Below are positions 37,001 to 48,667 of a stretch of DNA of 64,000 nucleotides, in pieces. Positions within the stretch are counted from its first letter, which is position 1. Every line of letters starts with the position of its first letter. This DNA is from Chaetorhynchus papuensis. Taxonomy: Eukaryota > Chordata > Aves > Passeriformes > Rhipiduridae. Both the position numbers and the translations under genes were made by a program. The notes beneath the pieces are model-generated. The model searched no databases. It saw nothing but the letters and a program-made list of their open reading frames with translations, and was not told the DNA's origin. The DNA lies in assembly GCA_013396525.1 (NCBI GenBank), contig VWYX01000845.1, positions 178,502 to 242,501 of the forward strand, given 5' to 3'.

Positions 37001-39628
37001 TCTGAGCCACATAATAGGGAAAGATGTTGAGGGAGAGCGAAGCCTGAGCTCAGAGATCTTGGCACAGGCCTGGTGCGGTGGAACCGTGTGATGGAGGGGA
37101 GAGGGAGGCTCTGAAAGTGAAGAGCAGCATATAAATTAAGCCAAATAAATTAAGTGATTCAAGCATTAATCTAGCCAACCCTCCGAGTTCATTCAGAGAA
37201 GCAAAACATCTATCAGTGCTTCTCTGGAGATTGTAGCATTGTCGAGAATTCAGTTTAGCCAGGACATTTAGACCAACCCTTGCATTCAAAAAATTTCTTA
37301 ATTTTCTCATTGTCTGAAACTGATTGTATCTTTTTGCCTTTCAGTAAGTTTCACTTAGCTGCAATTACTTTGGCTTCAAAATCTTGAAATCGAGTGAATT
37401 AATGAAAATGGAAAATCAGAGCTCTTTCCTAATTAAGAACTGAGCTTTTCAAGGAATATGAAAGGATTTAATTTAGAGAGAGAGATGTTTGGAGAGCATG
37501 AAATGTGGCTTGAAGGAGATACATGTGCATTCAATAGAACTCACTGAGCCCAGCCAGATTTGTATTGACGGGAAACAAAAAGCATCTGAAATCCTCTTTC
37601 AGTGATAGGATAATTTATGGGCTTTCTTGAAGAGCTCTGGGTTGACCTGCAGTTCAGGGAAATGGGTGGCCACCTCTGCTTGTGTCTCAGTTGACACAGT
37701 TCCTACTGAATTCCTCATTATTTCTTTCCTTGTGAGTTTGCTGAACCTTGGCAATGGGATTTTGGATCTGGTTTTCCATGGCTTTTTAACCCTTCTGCAT
37801 GGATGGGGGAAACCTCCGCCCTGGCACTGCTGCAGGTGACACTGAGGGGTGTAAGGAGTGGCTCAGGTAGTGACTCTGACAGTTCAGAATGGACTTTATT
37901 TTGTACTATCCTTGAAATCCAGTTCTCCTGATCTGCTGCTGCATCCCTGGGTGACACCTGGGGCTTGTGCCCTCCCCAGGCAGCTCCCACTGAGGGGAAC
38001 ATTGCCAGATAGGGCCTGGAGGATGGGCCATTTCTTATCACTGGAAATTTAGGAGTGATTATCATCATAATTCTCCTCCCCCACAGTGCACAGCTCGTCC
38101 TGGGTCCCCCACAAGCGATGGCTGCAATAGTTACGTGTGTGGAAGGGGAGATGTTTCCAAGGAGGGTCAGGTTGTCTGCTCAGCTCCAGCTCTGCTATAA
38201 AACATGGGATGTGTGGGTGGGAAAATACAGAGCTGTTAGCTGGGAATACCCTCAGGAAGCTTGGTGGGACAAAGGGAGTAAGGTGCCGAAAATATAATTG
38301 CCCTGGGTAACGAGCTGATGAAGCCTTTGACACGGTCCACGCTTGACCTTGGCTTTTTGAGCACGTGGGGAGAATGTGATGTTGTATTCAAACTTCTGGT
38401 GATGCCATAATGATTTTTTGCCTTTTCTTTTATACCCCTGTTATAGCTTTTTACAATTTCTCTATTCTTGGTGCTTTTTGCCCACATTCTTGGACTTGTT
38501 TGCCAAGCTGGGAGACTGAACATTTGAGAAGCTTCGTAGTGAGGGATCAGTGTGCCCAGAGCCCAAGGTCCTCTCCAGAACACATTTTGTAAACTGAGAT
38601 AGAACCATCCAGGGGAAGGTTCCTTGGGGAGGGGGGGCTCATTCGAGCCTCTCATTGGGGAATCTTTGATAGATTGCTAATTAGTAACACCTACAATGTT
38701 AGATCAGATCTTTTAGGAGGGGGCATTGGGGTGTGCATGGAGGTGCATTTGACCTGGACGTGGTGCACCTAAGGATCCTTAAAATAAATCCCAAGGTAAA
38801 ATCCCTTTTTCCCTTCTAATCATGTTTGACTCTTGATTTTATGACCAGAAAAAGGCATCACTTCTCTGATGGTAAAAGGAGGTCACAGCCCCTGCTGTCC
38901 TTACAGAGAGGAGGAATTTTACTTTTCCAGACAGGCACAACGCAAACGGGATCCACTAAATTTGCACGGCACAGTCCTCAAAGAAATCCACGTACATTTA
39001 AAATTGGCAAATATCAACAGCTGCTCACTGCCATTACAATTACCCAAATTGCAGAGGACTGTCTGCAGCGAGCTCTGTTCCATCACTAAGGCTACCCAGC
39101 CCCAGTGCAATTGCCGCCTGCCTGCCAGCACTATTAAGTTGTGTTTTGTCACAATTTTCTCCAGCCCAGGCATGTTTGTTTTCTTTGCACAGCCTTGCAC
39201 CGAGCATTGTTTAAGCAGCACATAATGGATTCCAACCAAGAGGTGCTTTCTGCTCCCATCTGTTTGACAGCCCAGCGAGCGGTTGTGATTCATACGTGCA
39301 GTGTAAATACTGGGTAATGACTGGGGCTTTATTTGGAGCCAATTCTAGGTTGTTTTCATTCCTGGGCCAGCTTCTGGGCTGGTTTTGAGGCAGGGAAAAA
39401 CGTCTGATCCCAGGCTTGAAGTTTTCAGGTGTTAAATGTTCCTCTAACCTCTAGTGACCCATCTTGGTGCGGAGGTGACAGTAAAGGCTGCCAGGAGCAG
39501 GAGCTGCCATGAGGTTCTGAAATCTCTAAGGCTGTGTGGTATCCAGTTGCCTTTTCTGAATATAAGGCCACAGGGACACTCCCCCAGAAGCTCACAGGGT
39601 ATTTCTATTTCGACATTTTGGGGCAACG

Positions 39629-39770
39629 TCCCTGGCAGTGACCAAGGCCAGGTTGGACGGGGCTTGGAGCAACATGGGGTAATGGAAGGTGTCCCTGCCC
39701 ATGGCAGGGAGCAGAACTGGATGGGATTTAAGGTCCTTTTCAACCCAGATCATTCCATGATTCAGTGAAT
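39629..39770 (+). mobile_element. CR1 LINE fragment, 3' end
   Basis: CCCTGGCAGTGACCAAGGCC, GGAAGGTGTCCCTGCCCATG, then CAACCCAGATCATTCCATGATTC. Sense orientation, 5'-truncated. Confidence 0.9.
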
Positions 39771-41639
39771 ACAGTGAGGAAGAGAAATACAGGGGAGGAT
39801 TCACTTTTTAGCCCATTTTTAAATCAGACTCTTCAACAAGTTTTTTGTTGTGCTTTTTTTTCCCCGTTATTAAAAATATACTTTTATTTCCAGGTCGTTC
39901 AAAAACTCAAATCTGTATTGGTGCAATCAATCAACTTCCTGGCCACCCCCTCAGGGTGTCAGAGGACAGGCAGGGTCCGGCCTTTCCGGCCAGTTTAGGG
40001 AAGGGGATGTGATAGCAAACACACCCTTCCATCAGGCTGGGATTCAAAAGCTCTGCTGCTCTTGAGCTGCTTCCAAGCTGAGATCCTGCTGCTGGTCCTG
40101 CTGGGCTGGGTGGGAAGTCCTGCACTCCATGGAGTCACATCAGTACCGGGATGGGCAAATTTGGGGATCTTGGATAGACTTGTGGAAACAGCCCTTGCCA
40201 GAGATGGTGTGTTTGGGATGCACCGCAGTAAACGAGGGCTGGCTAAAAGCACACGTATTTTATTATTATTTTTATTGCTTGTTCTTGCTACAAAATCGAG
40301 TTCACACTTTGGTGCAGCCACTTCCACTCAGTCAAAACCAGATGCTGTTGCATTTTCCTTTCTTCCTCTTTTTTGTGGCCCGTGAATCCAAGGAATCCGC
40401 CGCCCCCAGATGCTGAGCAGACTCCTCGCAGGTCACCAGGCACTCGGGGAAGGGCAATAAATACACACCAAAGGCTGCTTTGGGCTGGTTTGCATCCATC
40501 CTGCTGCAAAGACTCAGGAAAGGCTTCCATGCCTCCCCTGGCTGGTTTGTGTTCCAGCACTCATCCCTCTCCCAACCCACATCCTGAGCCGGAGGATCCC
40601 AGAGCTCACTCCCCATCGGCTCTTTCAAAGTGCTGGCAGCACCAGTTCCCCTTTTTCATAATTCACTCATGTTTGTTCTTGGAGCTTGTTTTTGAAAACC
40701 TTTCAAAGATTTTTTTTTTGTTGCAAGGTTCGTCCTGAAAAGGGAATATTGATTTTGACCTATTTTTAACCAATAGAGTTCAGAGGATAATTGGAGAGCT
40801 GCTGTAAAAACCAAGGCTGCCCTATTTGCACTGCTTAGATTTAACTTAAAAGAAAGAAAGAATTAATTTTACTTTTTTTTTTTTTTTAAGTATAAAGCTG
40901 AAAATTTTCTGCTAATCCCTTTTTAGCTGGTCAAATACACCTAAATATATTGTAGTGTAACCTCAGTGCCTGATCATGAAAATATGGTGTAAAGGTTGAA
41001 TTCAGGTTTTATGCGTGACTTTTTATTGATACTGAATAAATTCACAACATAACTCAGCCTGACAAGGTGCAGATTTCTTTCAAGCATCAAACCAGTTATT
41101 TTGGATTTGCTCCTGAAATATTTGCTCCTCGGTGTTATGACATTTTGAATATGTTTTAGCGAGGTTGTCCTTTGATTTTTAAGAAAATGTAGATCAGGAA
41201 TACCTCACAGAAAGGATGTATCTAAGTTGTAAGCATGCTTTCCCTTTCCAGGAGCAGTCATTAGTTCTGTATTCCCGCGTGGAAAGCAGGAAATGGGGAG
41301 CCAGAGCTGTGTCATTTTATTGATTTTGGTCTGGCACAATGAACTTCTCGGTTTCCTCTTTCTTGAGCGTTGTTTGCTTGGATTTTTAACTCTGGATATG
41401 GATCCTGAGACACCAACAATGAGCAAGGAACTGGGAATTTAAACAGCTCCTTGTAGAGATGTAGAAATTCGCAGGGCCATCAGCAGATGTTGCCAAACAA
41501 CCTGATGGGCAGAGGGTGGCACGGCCACTGCTATAGAGTGTTGGAGGCCAGAGGGCAGAGAAGGTTTCTCTGCCTGTTTTGAAGGATTTAACCCCCCTGG
41601 ACAACACTGTTTTTGACCTGCGTCCATGGAAAAAATTAC

Positions 41640-42165
41640 CTGCTCTCCGGGAAGAATTAGAGTCTACTCTGGTTTGAACTGGGTGATAGAACTTTATGTA
41701 AGATTGTCAGAGGGTGAAAAATTTAGAGGTTTTGGGTTTGTTATTGTAGTAAATAGATAAGAGGTAGAAAAACCAAGATGGAGGGTAGTTGTCGTTTTTA
41801 GACTTTCTTCTTTCTTCTTCTACCCCTCCATATTCTGCAGTAAAGTTGGTCTAGGATGATTGGATGAAAGATTCCGCAGTCCCTGTCTACGTGACAGAGT
41901 GATTAACTGAATATTGGTGGAAAAGTAAAAATATCTTTCGTTTCAAGCTTTAGTTGGATCGTTTACCTTTAAGAAGGCCATGTAATCTTGATAACTTAGG
42001 ACTTTCCTGCATTCTCTGCTCGGTGCTGTGTCTGAGCCATGCCAGCAGCCCTATTTCTCTGCTAAAGACTTAATAAACAACATCTACAACGCAGCCTTGG
42101 AAGTCCTCCGTTCGTCTCTCCTTCCCCTATCAGGGGAAAAGAATTTTAATTAAGGCACGAAAACA
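41640..42165 (+). mobile_element. possible second solo LTR (boundaries uncertain)
   Basis: A stretch of about 500 bp with LTR-like layout: an AATAAA signal at 42072-42077 about 90 bp from the proposed 3' end, and an end reading GAAAACA. The same ATTAC lies at 41635-41639 and 42166-42170 and could be a 5-bp target-site duplication, but a TG start would then be off by one base. Other starts (TGTTTTTGACC at 41608, which mirrors the AAAACA end, or TGGTTTGAACTG at 41670) are also possible. No viral coding sequence is visible. If real, a 5-bp duplication would suit an ERVL-type element. Confidence 0.4.
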
Positions 42166-42329
42166 ATTACGACACGGTATAGTGTCAATAGAGAAAAATA
42201 TTGGTATTTTTCATCGCCTTTAGCTTATGAGGAGAAGTTTCCCAAATTAGGGTCGTTCCCAAGTGCTCCTGTTTCATCTGCATCCCATCAGCTCCATGGG
42301 GGGGTTTTCTGCCAGCTGGTGGAAGGTTT

Positions 42330-42402
42330 TCCTGCTCATTGCAGAGGGGTTGGACTGGATCACCTTTAAAGGTTCCTTCCAACTGAAATCATTCTGTGAT
42401 TC
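42330..42402 (+). mobile_element. short CR1 3' tail
   Basis: GAGGGGTTGGACTGGATCAC, then CCTTTAAAGGTTCCTTCCAA, then CATTCTGTGATTCCTGT match a CR1 3' terminus. The sequence before it is only vaguely similar. Confidence 0.7.
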
Positions 42403-42513
42403 CTGTAAGGAAGCCAGGGGGAAGGGGCAGAAAAGTTGGTTTAGGACCTCATCTGCAATGGGTTCTGCCACATCATGCAGGGCAGCAGGTTTTAAAAAAT
42501 ACATAAACGAGAT

Positions 42514-42531
42514 ATATATATAAAAATAAAT
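42514..42531 (+). repeat. short AT-rich simple repeat
   Basis: GATATATATATAAAAATAAA-type sequence of low complexity. Confidence 0.6.
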
Positions 42532-43655
42532 CTTCCAAAGACTTATAATATGGCAGTGAGGGGAGCAGGAAAAGGAGAGGGTGGAAGAGCCTGACTATCT
42601 CCAAGCAGCAGTTTCAATTTGCTGTAGCAGTTAAGAAAAAGAGGACAAAAATGTAAAAAGGGAAAACAGATTTAGCTATTGTGCCTTCCAGATAGAGGAA
42701 TCTTGTGCCTCTCTGTACAGTCAGCAAGAAAGCAAAAATCTGATCATTTTGCAATCAAATAATCACTTCAAAATAAACTTGGGGACAAACTTGGAAGTTC
42801 TTTGGTTTCCTGCATTATTGGACTGGCTCAGCCAATTTGTTAAGGGCTTGGGAGTCTTTGCTAAGCCATTAAAGAAAACACAAAAACGACTGCAAAAGGC
42901 TCTTTTCTTAGTTGGTGCTCATTATAAGCAGCCACAGGGATAAATCCTTCTCATCTGAGAGCAGGCAAAGCACAGCTGAATTTGCTGCCCCCAGGAACCT
43001 GCAAAAACCCTAAGAATTAAATGTTTGTGCTTTTCATGTCCAACACATGAAATATCGCTTGGTCTTGGAGGTGTTTGCAGAAAACGTTGCACTTTGTGTT
43101 CACTTCTAAAGAAAAGCCAAAAGAAAACCAGGAAATATTTATTGATTTAAAAGCATCACATACAATTTAATTTGTAATTATCTTAAATGTATGTATTTTG
43201 TAGACGTATTTCATTTGTTGGATTGAGTTCCAGTTCCCATGGTAAGATTCCCTGAGTGACTTTATTTCTTATAGATTTCCCAGCTTCTTCCTTTCTGTGT
43301 TTTAAAGATGGTAGAGGAAAAATATCAGCCCAGAGATCTGATCCTGTAAATACACCTTTTAGCACCAATGCAGGACTTCAGTGTGTGACAAATGAGGGAA
43401 ATGAAAGGTATTTTCATACAGATAGCAAAAAATGGCATGGAATTCTTCCCTACTGAAAATAATGGACTCTTTCCCCAGTTATGCAGTTTCTAATTCCTGG
43501 TGTTAACTCTTCTGATAAAGGAAAAAACATCTCTATTTGTGTGTGCAATGTCACTACGTGGTGTAGCTCAAAAGTCTTGAATTTCCAGAGCTGTGCTTAG
43601 GAGGTAACAAAGTCATGACCCTTATTTTGGTGCATAGAGGAGAAAGTAAAAAGGA

Positions 43656-44222
43656 TCATGGAATCACAGGAAGGTTTCGGTTGGAAGGGACCTTAAAGGT
43701 CATCTGGGGACCTTAAAGCTCATCCAGTGCCACCCCTGCCATGGGCAGGGACACCTCCCACTGTCCCAGGCTGCTCCAAGCCCCAGTGTCCAGCCTGGCC
43801 TTGGGCACTGCCAGGGATCCAGGGGCAGCCACAGCTGCTCTGGGCACCCTGTGCCAGGGCCTGCCCACCCTCCCAGGGAACAGTTCCTGCCCAATCTCCC
43901 ACCTAAATCTCCCCACTTTCAGCTTAAAGCCATTCCCTGTGTCCTGTCCCTCCATCCCTTGTCCCCAGTCCCTCTCCAGCTCTCCTGGAGCCCCTTTAGG
44001 CCCTGCAAGGGGCTCTGAGGTCTCTCTGGAGCCTCCTCCTCTCCAGGTGAGCACCCCCAGCTCTCCCAGTGTGTCCCAGAGCAGAGAGGCTCCATCTCCC
44101 TCATCATCTTCGTGCTCTCCTCAGGATTTTCTCCAACAGCTCCATGTCCATCTCCTGCCCCAGAGCTGGACATGCTGCTCCAGGCGAGGTCTGTCCAAAG
44201 TGGGCCTTGCTCTTCCAGCAAA
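43656..44222 (-). mobile_element. longest CR1 LINE copy (about 570 bp)
   Basis: Reverse-oriented. It starts CATGGAATCACAGGAAGG and runs through the CCATGGGCAGGGACACC core, CAGGGCCTGCCCACCCTCCC, GTGTCCTGTCCCTCCATCCC and TCCAGCTCTCCTGGAGCCCC into 5' sequence not seen in the other copies (GCCCCAGAGCTGGACATGCT). All long frames here, on both strands, come from the repeat. It is close in sequence to the + strand copies at 14181 and 48303. Confidence 0.93.
43687..43725 (-). repeat. 20-bp tandem duplication inside the CR1 3' end
   Basis: GGGACCTTAAAGGTCATCTG is followed at once by GGGACCTTAAAGCTCATCC. This adds a second copy of the CR1 3' terminal segment to this element only. Confidence 0.9.
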
Positions 44223-46346
44223 CATCAGTGTTTTTAGCACAGTTTAAAACTGTGGATTAACAAATGCTCCCAAATTATCCCCTGGTAGAGTCCTTTGTCT
44301 ATCAAATCATTGCATCTGGTTTGACTTGATGTGGTTTCTGTCTCCAAACTGAAGCCCAGGCTCTGTGAGGCTTTGCTGCATTTTTATCTCCCTGTGGAAT
44401 GTCAGGAGCCACATCAGTTGCATACAAGTAATTGCAATCCATAATTCTCCTCATAATTACTATTTTTTCCTTTCTACCTCACCAGTTTTGACCCGTTTCA
44501 GCACTGCATGGGCCTAGGTCACCTTGGCCACGTGCAAAGCTGAGCCTGTTGCAGGGTTGGCTTTAGCAAAGTTAATACCAGCTCTGGAGGGCCTGGAAAC
44601 CACTTTGCTGGATTTAACAAACCTGCCTATTTCAGTCTGACCCTGTCAGGATATAATTTAAAACTTTGAAACCAGAGAAGCAAAATGACCCCTTTTGGTT
44701 CTATTTCTTGTGCTGATCTCTATCCTCAAATACTGGATTTGGACACTGGATAGAGCTGAAAATGCATTTCTGATTCCAAACGAATTAATGCTGCTGGTTT
44801 GAGTTAATTTTCATTCTTTTCCTTATCTGTAGATATTTCCCTTTTTTCTGTTATGTAATTGCTAGAATTTATTTAAAGTTGTGTGTGCTGATCTAATTCA
44901 TGTATCTTGATCCAGTAAAATCCTTTACCTTTATAGAGAGGAGGCTGCAAAGACAGATGTGTTAGGACTCTCCATTCCATCAGTTTTCTGCTCTTCAACT
45001 GTAGTGAGAAATGAATTGGAGTCTTCTCTCCCAATCTCATCAGGGAGTTTGAGGGGAAAAGCTCCCAGCGTGCAGTGGGATCACAGCCCAAAGGAAGGGG
45101 GGATCCAGCAATAATTAAGATTTTTCTTGGTGACAACTCCTTTGCATTCAAATTTCAGAATGGGCATCCCACCAAGGTGCACAAATCTTCTCCTAATGTA
45201 TCTTCCCCACAAGTATTTCAGGAATAAAAATAGGTTCTTTTGAGGCTAGATATCACCATCATTAGACAGTATTCTCAACACCATCCCCGTATTCACAGGG
45301 AAAGCCCTTAATCCTCAAACTGTCCTTCCTTTTTCTATGTGAAAATCAGAGGATCAATGTGATTTAAAAGGGAAATAATAAAAGTAGTACTCAAAAAACA
45401 TGTACTAGTTAAAGCAGGTTTACTGCAGAACTTTTCTGACTCAGAAATAAGCTACTGGCTCATCATCTTGTAGCTAATCAAGTACTGATTTATTCATTTT
45501 TTTAATCTGCTTTATCAGTGAGAATTCTTGCTTGACCTTGACTTCATGTTTCACTAATTTCCTTCAGAATATTGAGTTTTACTAACATCAGTTCAAACCA
45601 AAACCCCTCAGCTCCAAGCAAGGAAGAAGCAAATTAAGGGGGGAAATGCTTTTCCTGGTTTTTTGATACAATTTGATGCAGATTTTGGAAGTAAATCCTC
45701 TAAATAAGAGGGAAAGTTATGGCGATTCCTACTTCAATCATCCTGAAGTCAGCTTGGCCTCTTAGGATATCAGGGAAAAGCTTGTGTGCACTGGTGAAAT
45801 CTTCTCTTATGCCACAAAAAAACCCCCCAAAACATTGCCAAAAAGGGAAACAGCAAACTGCAGTTTTAGGAGACAACTAGAAAACTTGAGTCTGTGGAGA
45901 AAAGAAGGTAGAACCACGAAAAATTCTTCATTATGGTTTAAATAATGCCACTCTCATCAGGTTCACCTGGCTTCCACAGTGAATAATTTTAAAGGGATCA
46001 ATGTGGGAATAAGTTGTGGCACCAGCACAGAAATTATTTTTGTGGTTCTTAAGGAAGACTTACAATGTATGGCTCTTTCTCAACTGTTCTGAGCAGGAGA
46101 CTCTGTACCCCCACAAGGTGCTTTTTCGATTGTTCTGGTTGGAAAATAGAAGGTAGTGCTCTAATATCTGTATTTATAGTCATTACCATTTCACCCTGCA
46201 ACTCAGGTTTGAAAATATTGATTGTAAGGGGAGGGTCTCACAGTGTTTCATGGGATTTAAAATGAACTTTTAAAGGTTTATGGCAGAAATGTGCAAATAC
46301 TTTAGGGAAGACTCCAGAACCACTGCAAGAAAAACCCAAAAATGCC

Positions 46347-46370
46347 CAAACAAACAAACAAACAAAAAAA
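46347..46370 (+). repeat. (CAAA)n simple repeat
   Basis: About five CAAA units ending in an A run. Confidence 0.85.
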
Positions 46371-48171
46371 TCTGAATTGATTTCACAAGTGTATGGATTT
46401 AAAAAGAGGAGGAAAAGCCAAAACACAATCCTCAAATGCCCTTCCTGAAAGATATTCATCTTTCTTTACATCTTCTTTACCATTAGAAATTTATAATTTC
46501 AAGTGTTTCTGTTTGTAGTCCCCCTAACACCTGTGCAGTGGGTAATTTTTGCTGTATTTGTGCTTATGAATTCCAGTCAGACTAAGAAAAACTATAGTCT
46601 CATCTCCTCCCAGATGGAAAAGGAGGAAATGAGCTATTTGTTTGAAAGAAAAATCGATGGTGAAGCAAGATTCTGAACCTGGGTCTTGTGCAAAGCGACG
46701 CAGCATCCGTAACTGGGGCCGTTATTGTGCTCCACGAGAAGAAGGTTCAGCTTTAGGAATTCTCTGAGAGATGATTTTTTGTCTTGTAACAGCCTGTTCT
46801 ATTCTGCAGCTGCTTTTTTAACTTTGCAACTTTACCAACATCAATTGACTGTCAAATAAGTACCACTGTGAACTCATGAATAAACATAGTTGTCATTTCC
46901 ATATTAAGAGGGCCTTCAGCTGAAAAGAATCCATTTGTGCCACTGCAATATCTTAATTATTTACTGTGTTATATTGTAATTAATTGTGGTTTACTCTCTC
47001 GAAACTCCATATTCTGTAGATCTCATGGGTTTTGGAAGCAGCGCACTAATATTAAAGTCATAATCAACACTGCTTCTAAATATTCATGCCAATAAATGAC
47101 TCCCATGTGTTTGCTGAGTGCCAAGGATAGTCTGAAGCATTTATTTAGCATTCTAGTGGGATCTGGTTTCTGCAGAGTTCACAGAGATGCAGAATTTCAA
47201 TGCTGCTGCTGGGACAGCACGTTTGGATTCACACGAGCAGGACACTTTGGATAAAGCAATGGTATCTCGCTGCCAGTCTGGGCTTAATAAAGCCTGAGAG
47301 CACTGGGGACTTCTCAGATATTTCTCATTTGAACAGTTTTGTTTAGTCTGTGACAGCCTCCCAATAATTTCACTTTTTAATAAACGTCTCTAATTTTTCA
47401 AACAATTTGAAAATCACTGCATTCCAAGGGCGGGGATGCTCTGTCTGTCACAGAGGCCTCACCGGGGCTCCGCTGTAGCAATCCCAAATTCAGACACATT
47501 TCTCAATAGATCATCTAAACGCTAGAACCCTAAAATGATCTTGCTGCAATTGGCTGGCATAAATCCCCAGAAAAGCATCTTGAGTGTACGGGGGAACAGC
47601 TGATTTATGGAGCTACTGTTGGAATTTCAAACAAGGAAATGCTGTCGCACAATCCAGTGAGTTTGTTTAATGAAATGGAAGTTAAATGTAAACCATTTTA
47701 AAATATATGTGAGCTGAGTCTTTTGGATCAAGAGCGGCCAGCATATTACAAATTGTGCTTTCTCTTCTGGAAGTGCAGCTTCCAGAGCCTGTGTAGGTGC
47801 ATTGCCCCTTCCTGCAAGTTTTTTAGACCTCTGCTGCTTCAGATCCTCTCTCACAGCTCTCCCCCCAAAATTAATGGGTTTACCTTTGGATGCTTGAGAT
47901 GAAAAAGAACTTGGTTTTTGTAATCAGGGGAAAGGCAGTGTGAGGATTGCATGCCGTCGTGGTGGTGCTGAAAATGCAATCCAGATGTCCTGATCCATGC
48001 TGGAGTGCGACTGGGATTTCCACGGGCTCTGCTGCTGATGTCCTGTTTAGAAAATTCTCTTAAATACTTACTTGTATATGCATGAATACTTTGTTGTCAC
48101 AGAGATACTTGATAATACTGCTGACCATATTTTTACTGATATTTCACATTTTTTGCACTTGACAATCCTTA

Positions 48172-48207
48172 TGGGTCCCTTTCAACTCAGGATATTCTGT
48201 GACCTTA
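48172..48207 (+). mobile_element. CR1 3' terminal remnant
   Basis: GGGTCCCTTTCAACTCAGGA followed by TATTCTGTGACC matches the last bases of a bird CR1 tail. The rest of the element is missing or too diverged to see. Confidence 0.55.
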
Positions 48208-48302
48208 ATTGCTGCAACGCCACATCTTTTTTCTTTTGAGATAAAAATTACGCCTTATGAAAAGCTTGAAATGCATCTTAAAAAACTGAAATACATCTTG
48301 GC

Positions 48303-48516
48303 TACTGGGAAGGAATTGCTCCCTGGGAGGGTGGGCAGGCCCTGGCACAGGGTGCCCAGAGCAGCTGCGGCTGCCCCTGGATCCCTGGCAGTGTCCAAGG
48401 CCAGGCTGGACATTGGGGCTGGGAGCAGCCTGGGACAGTGGGAGGTGTCCCTGCCCATGGGAACTAAATGGTTCTTAAGACCCCTTCCAAGCCAGACCTT
48501 CCTTTGATTCCATGAT
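48303..48516 (+). mobile_element. CR1 LINE fragment next to exon 3
   Basis: Sense copy: ACTGGGAAGGAATTGCTCCC, GAGGGTGGGCAGGCCCTGGC, GTGTCCCTGCCCATGG, then a mutated tail (GAACTAAATGGTTCTTAAGA). It ends about 78 bp before exon 3, so the branch point and pyrimidine tract of exon 3 lie just downstream of it. The usual GCAGGGG after the core is lost. Confidence 0.92.
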
Positions 48517-48593
48517 GTCCATTTCCCTGGTGGAGCTGGGTGCAGGATGATGGGCTCTGGGTTTGGACTCAGCCAACTCTGTTTCTTTTTCAG

Positions 48594-48667
48594 AACCACC
48601 CAGCAGTGCTGCAGTTTGTAATTCAAGCTGAAAATAAACATCTGGTCATCGATCTGGAGAGGAATGA
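48594..48667 (+). CDS. ADAM metalloprotease (probable ADAM12), exon 3: prodomain
   Basis: The acceptor is strong (CTGTTTCTTTTTCAG) and the donor is GA|GTAAGT. Twenty-four codons plus two bases encode residues 84-107, from NHPAVLQ through VIQAENKHLVID to LERN. An E.K.L(I/V)I.LERN(E/K) strand is a hallmark of the ADAM9/12/19/33 prodomain. From memory, human ADAM12 has NHP at the same exon start and LERNE at its end, aligning without gaps. ADAM9 shares VIQAE and LERN but aligns less well. The next exon, expected to continue with an FTETHY-type motif, was not found before base 64000. The prodomain keeps the zinc protease inactive until furin cleavage, which would be encoded further downstream. 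Confidence 0.8.

Larger units (their letters stand above)
18686..48593 (+). other. intron 2 of the ADAM gene (29,908 bp)
   Basis: Bounded by GTTAGT after exon 2 and a strong acceptor (CTCTGTTTCTTTTTCAG) before exon 3. Apart from the listed repeats it is single-copy sequence with no exon I can support. Unexplained AT-rich blocks such as 20560-20720, 25420-25600, 36600-36850, 37320-37480 and 46900-47150 look like ordinary intron or possible conserved non-coding DNA. Open frames of 100-180 codons (for example at 22439-22915 +, 26111-26494 -, 27320-27868 -) show no domain, no splice support and no homology that I recognise. Confidence 0.7.

Noticed and set aside
38316..38345. GAAGCCTTTGACACGGTCCA resembles the AFDTV-type reverse-transcriptase motif of LINE elements
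   Set aside because: Only about 25 bases match and the flanks show no other reverse-transcriptase or CR1 sequence, so chance or an unrecognisable relic is as likely.
43741..44247. 168-codon + strand frame
   Set aside because: It lies over the CR1 copy at 43656-44222 in the antisense direction. Related copies give the same peptide, so it is repeat-derived.
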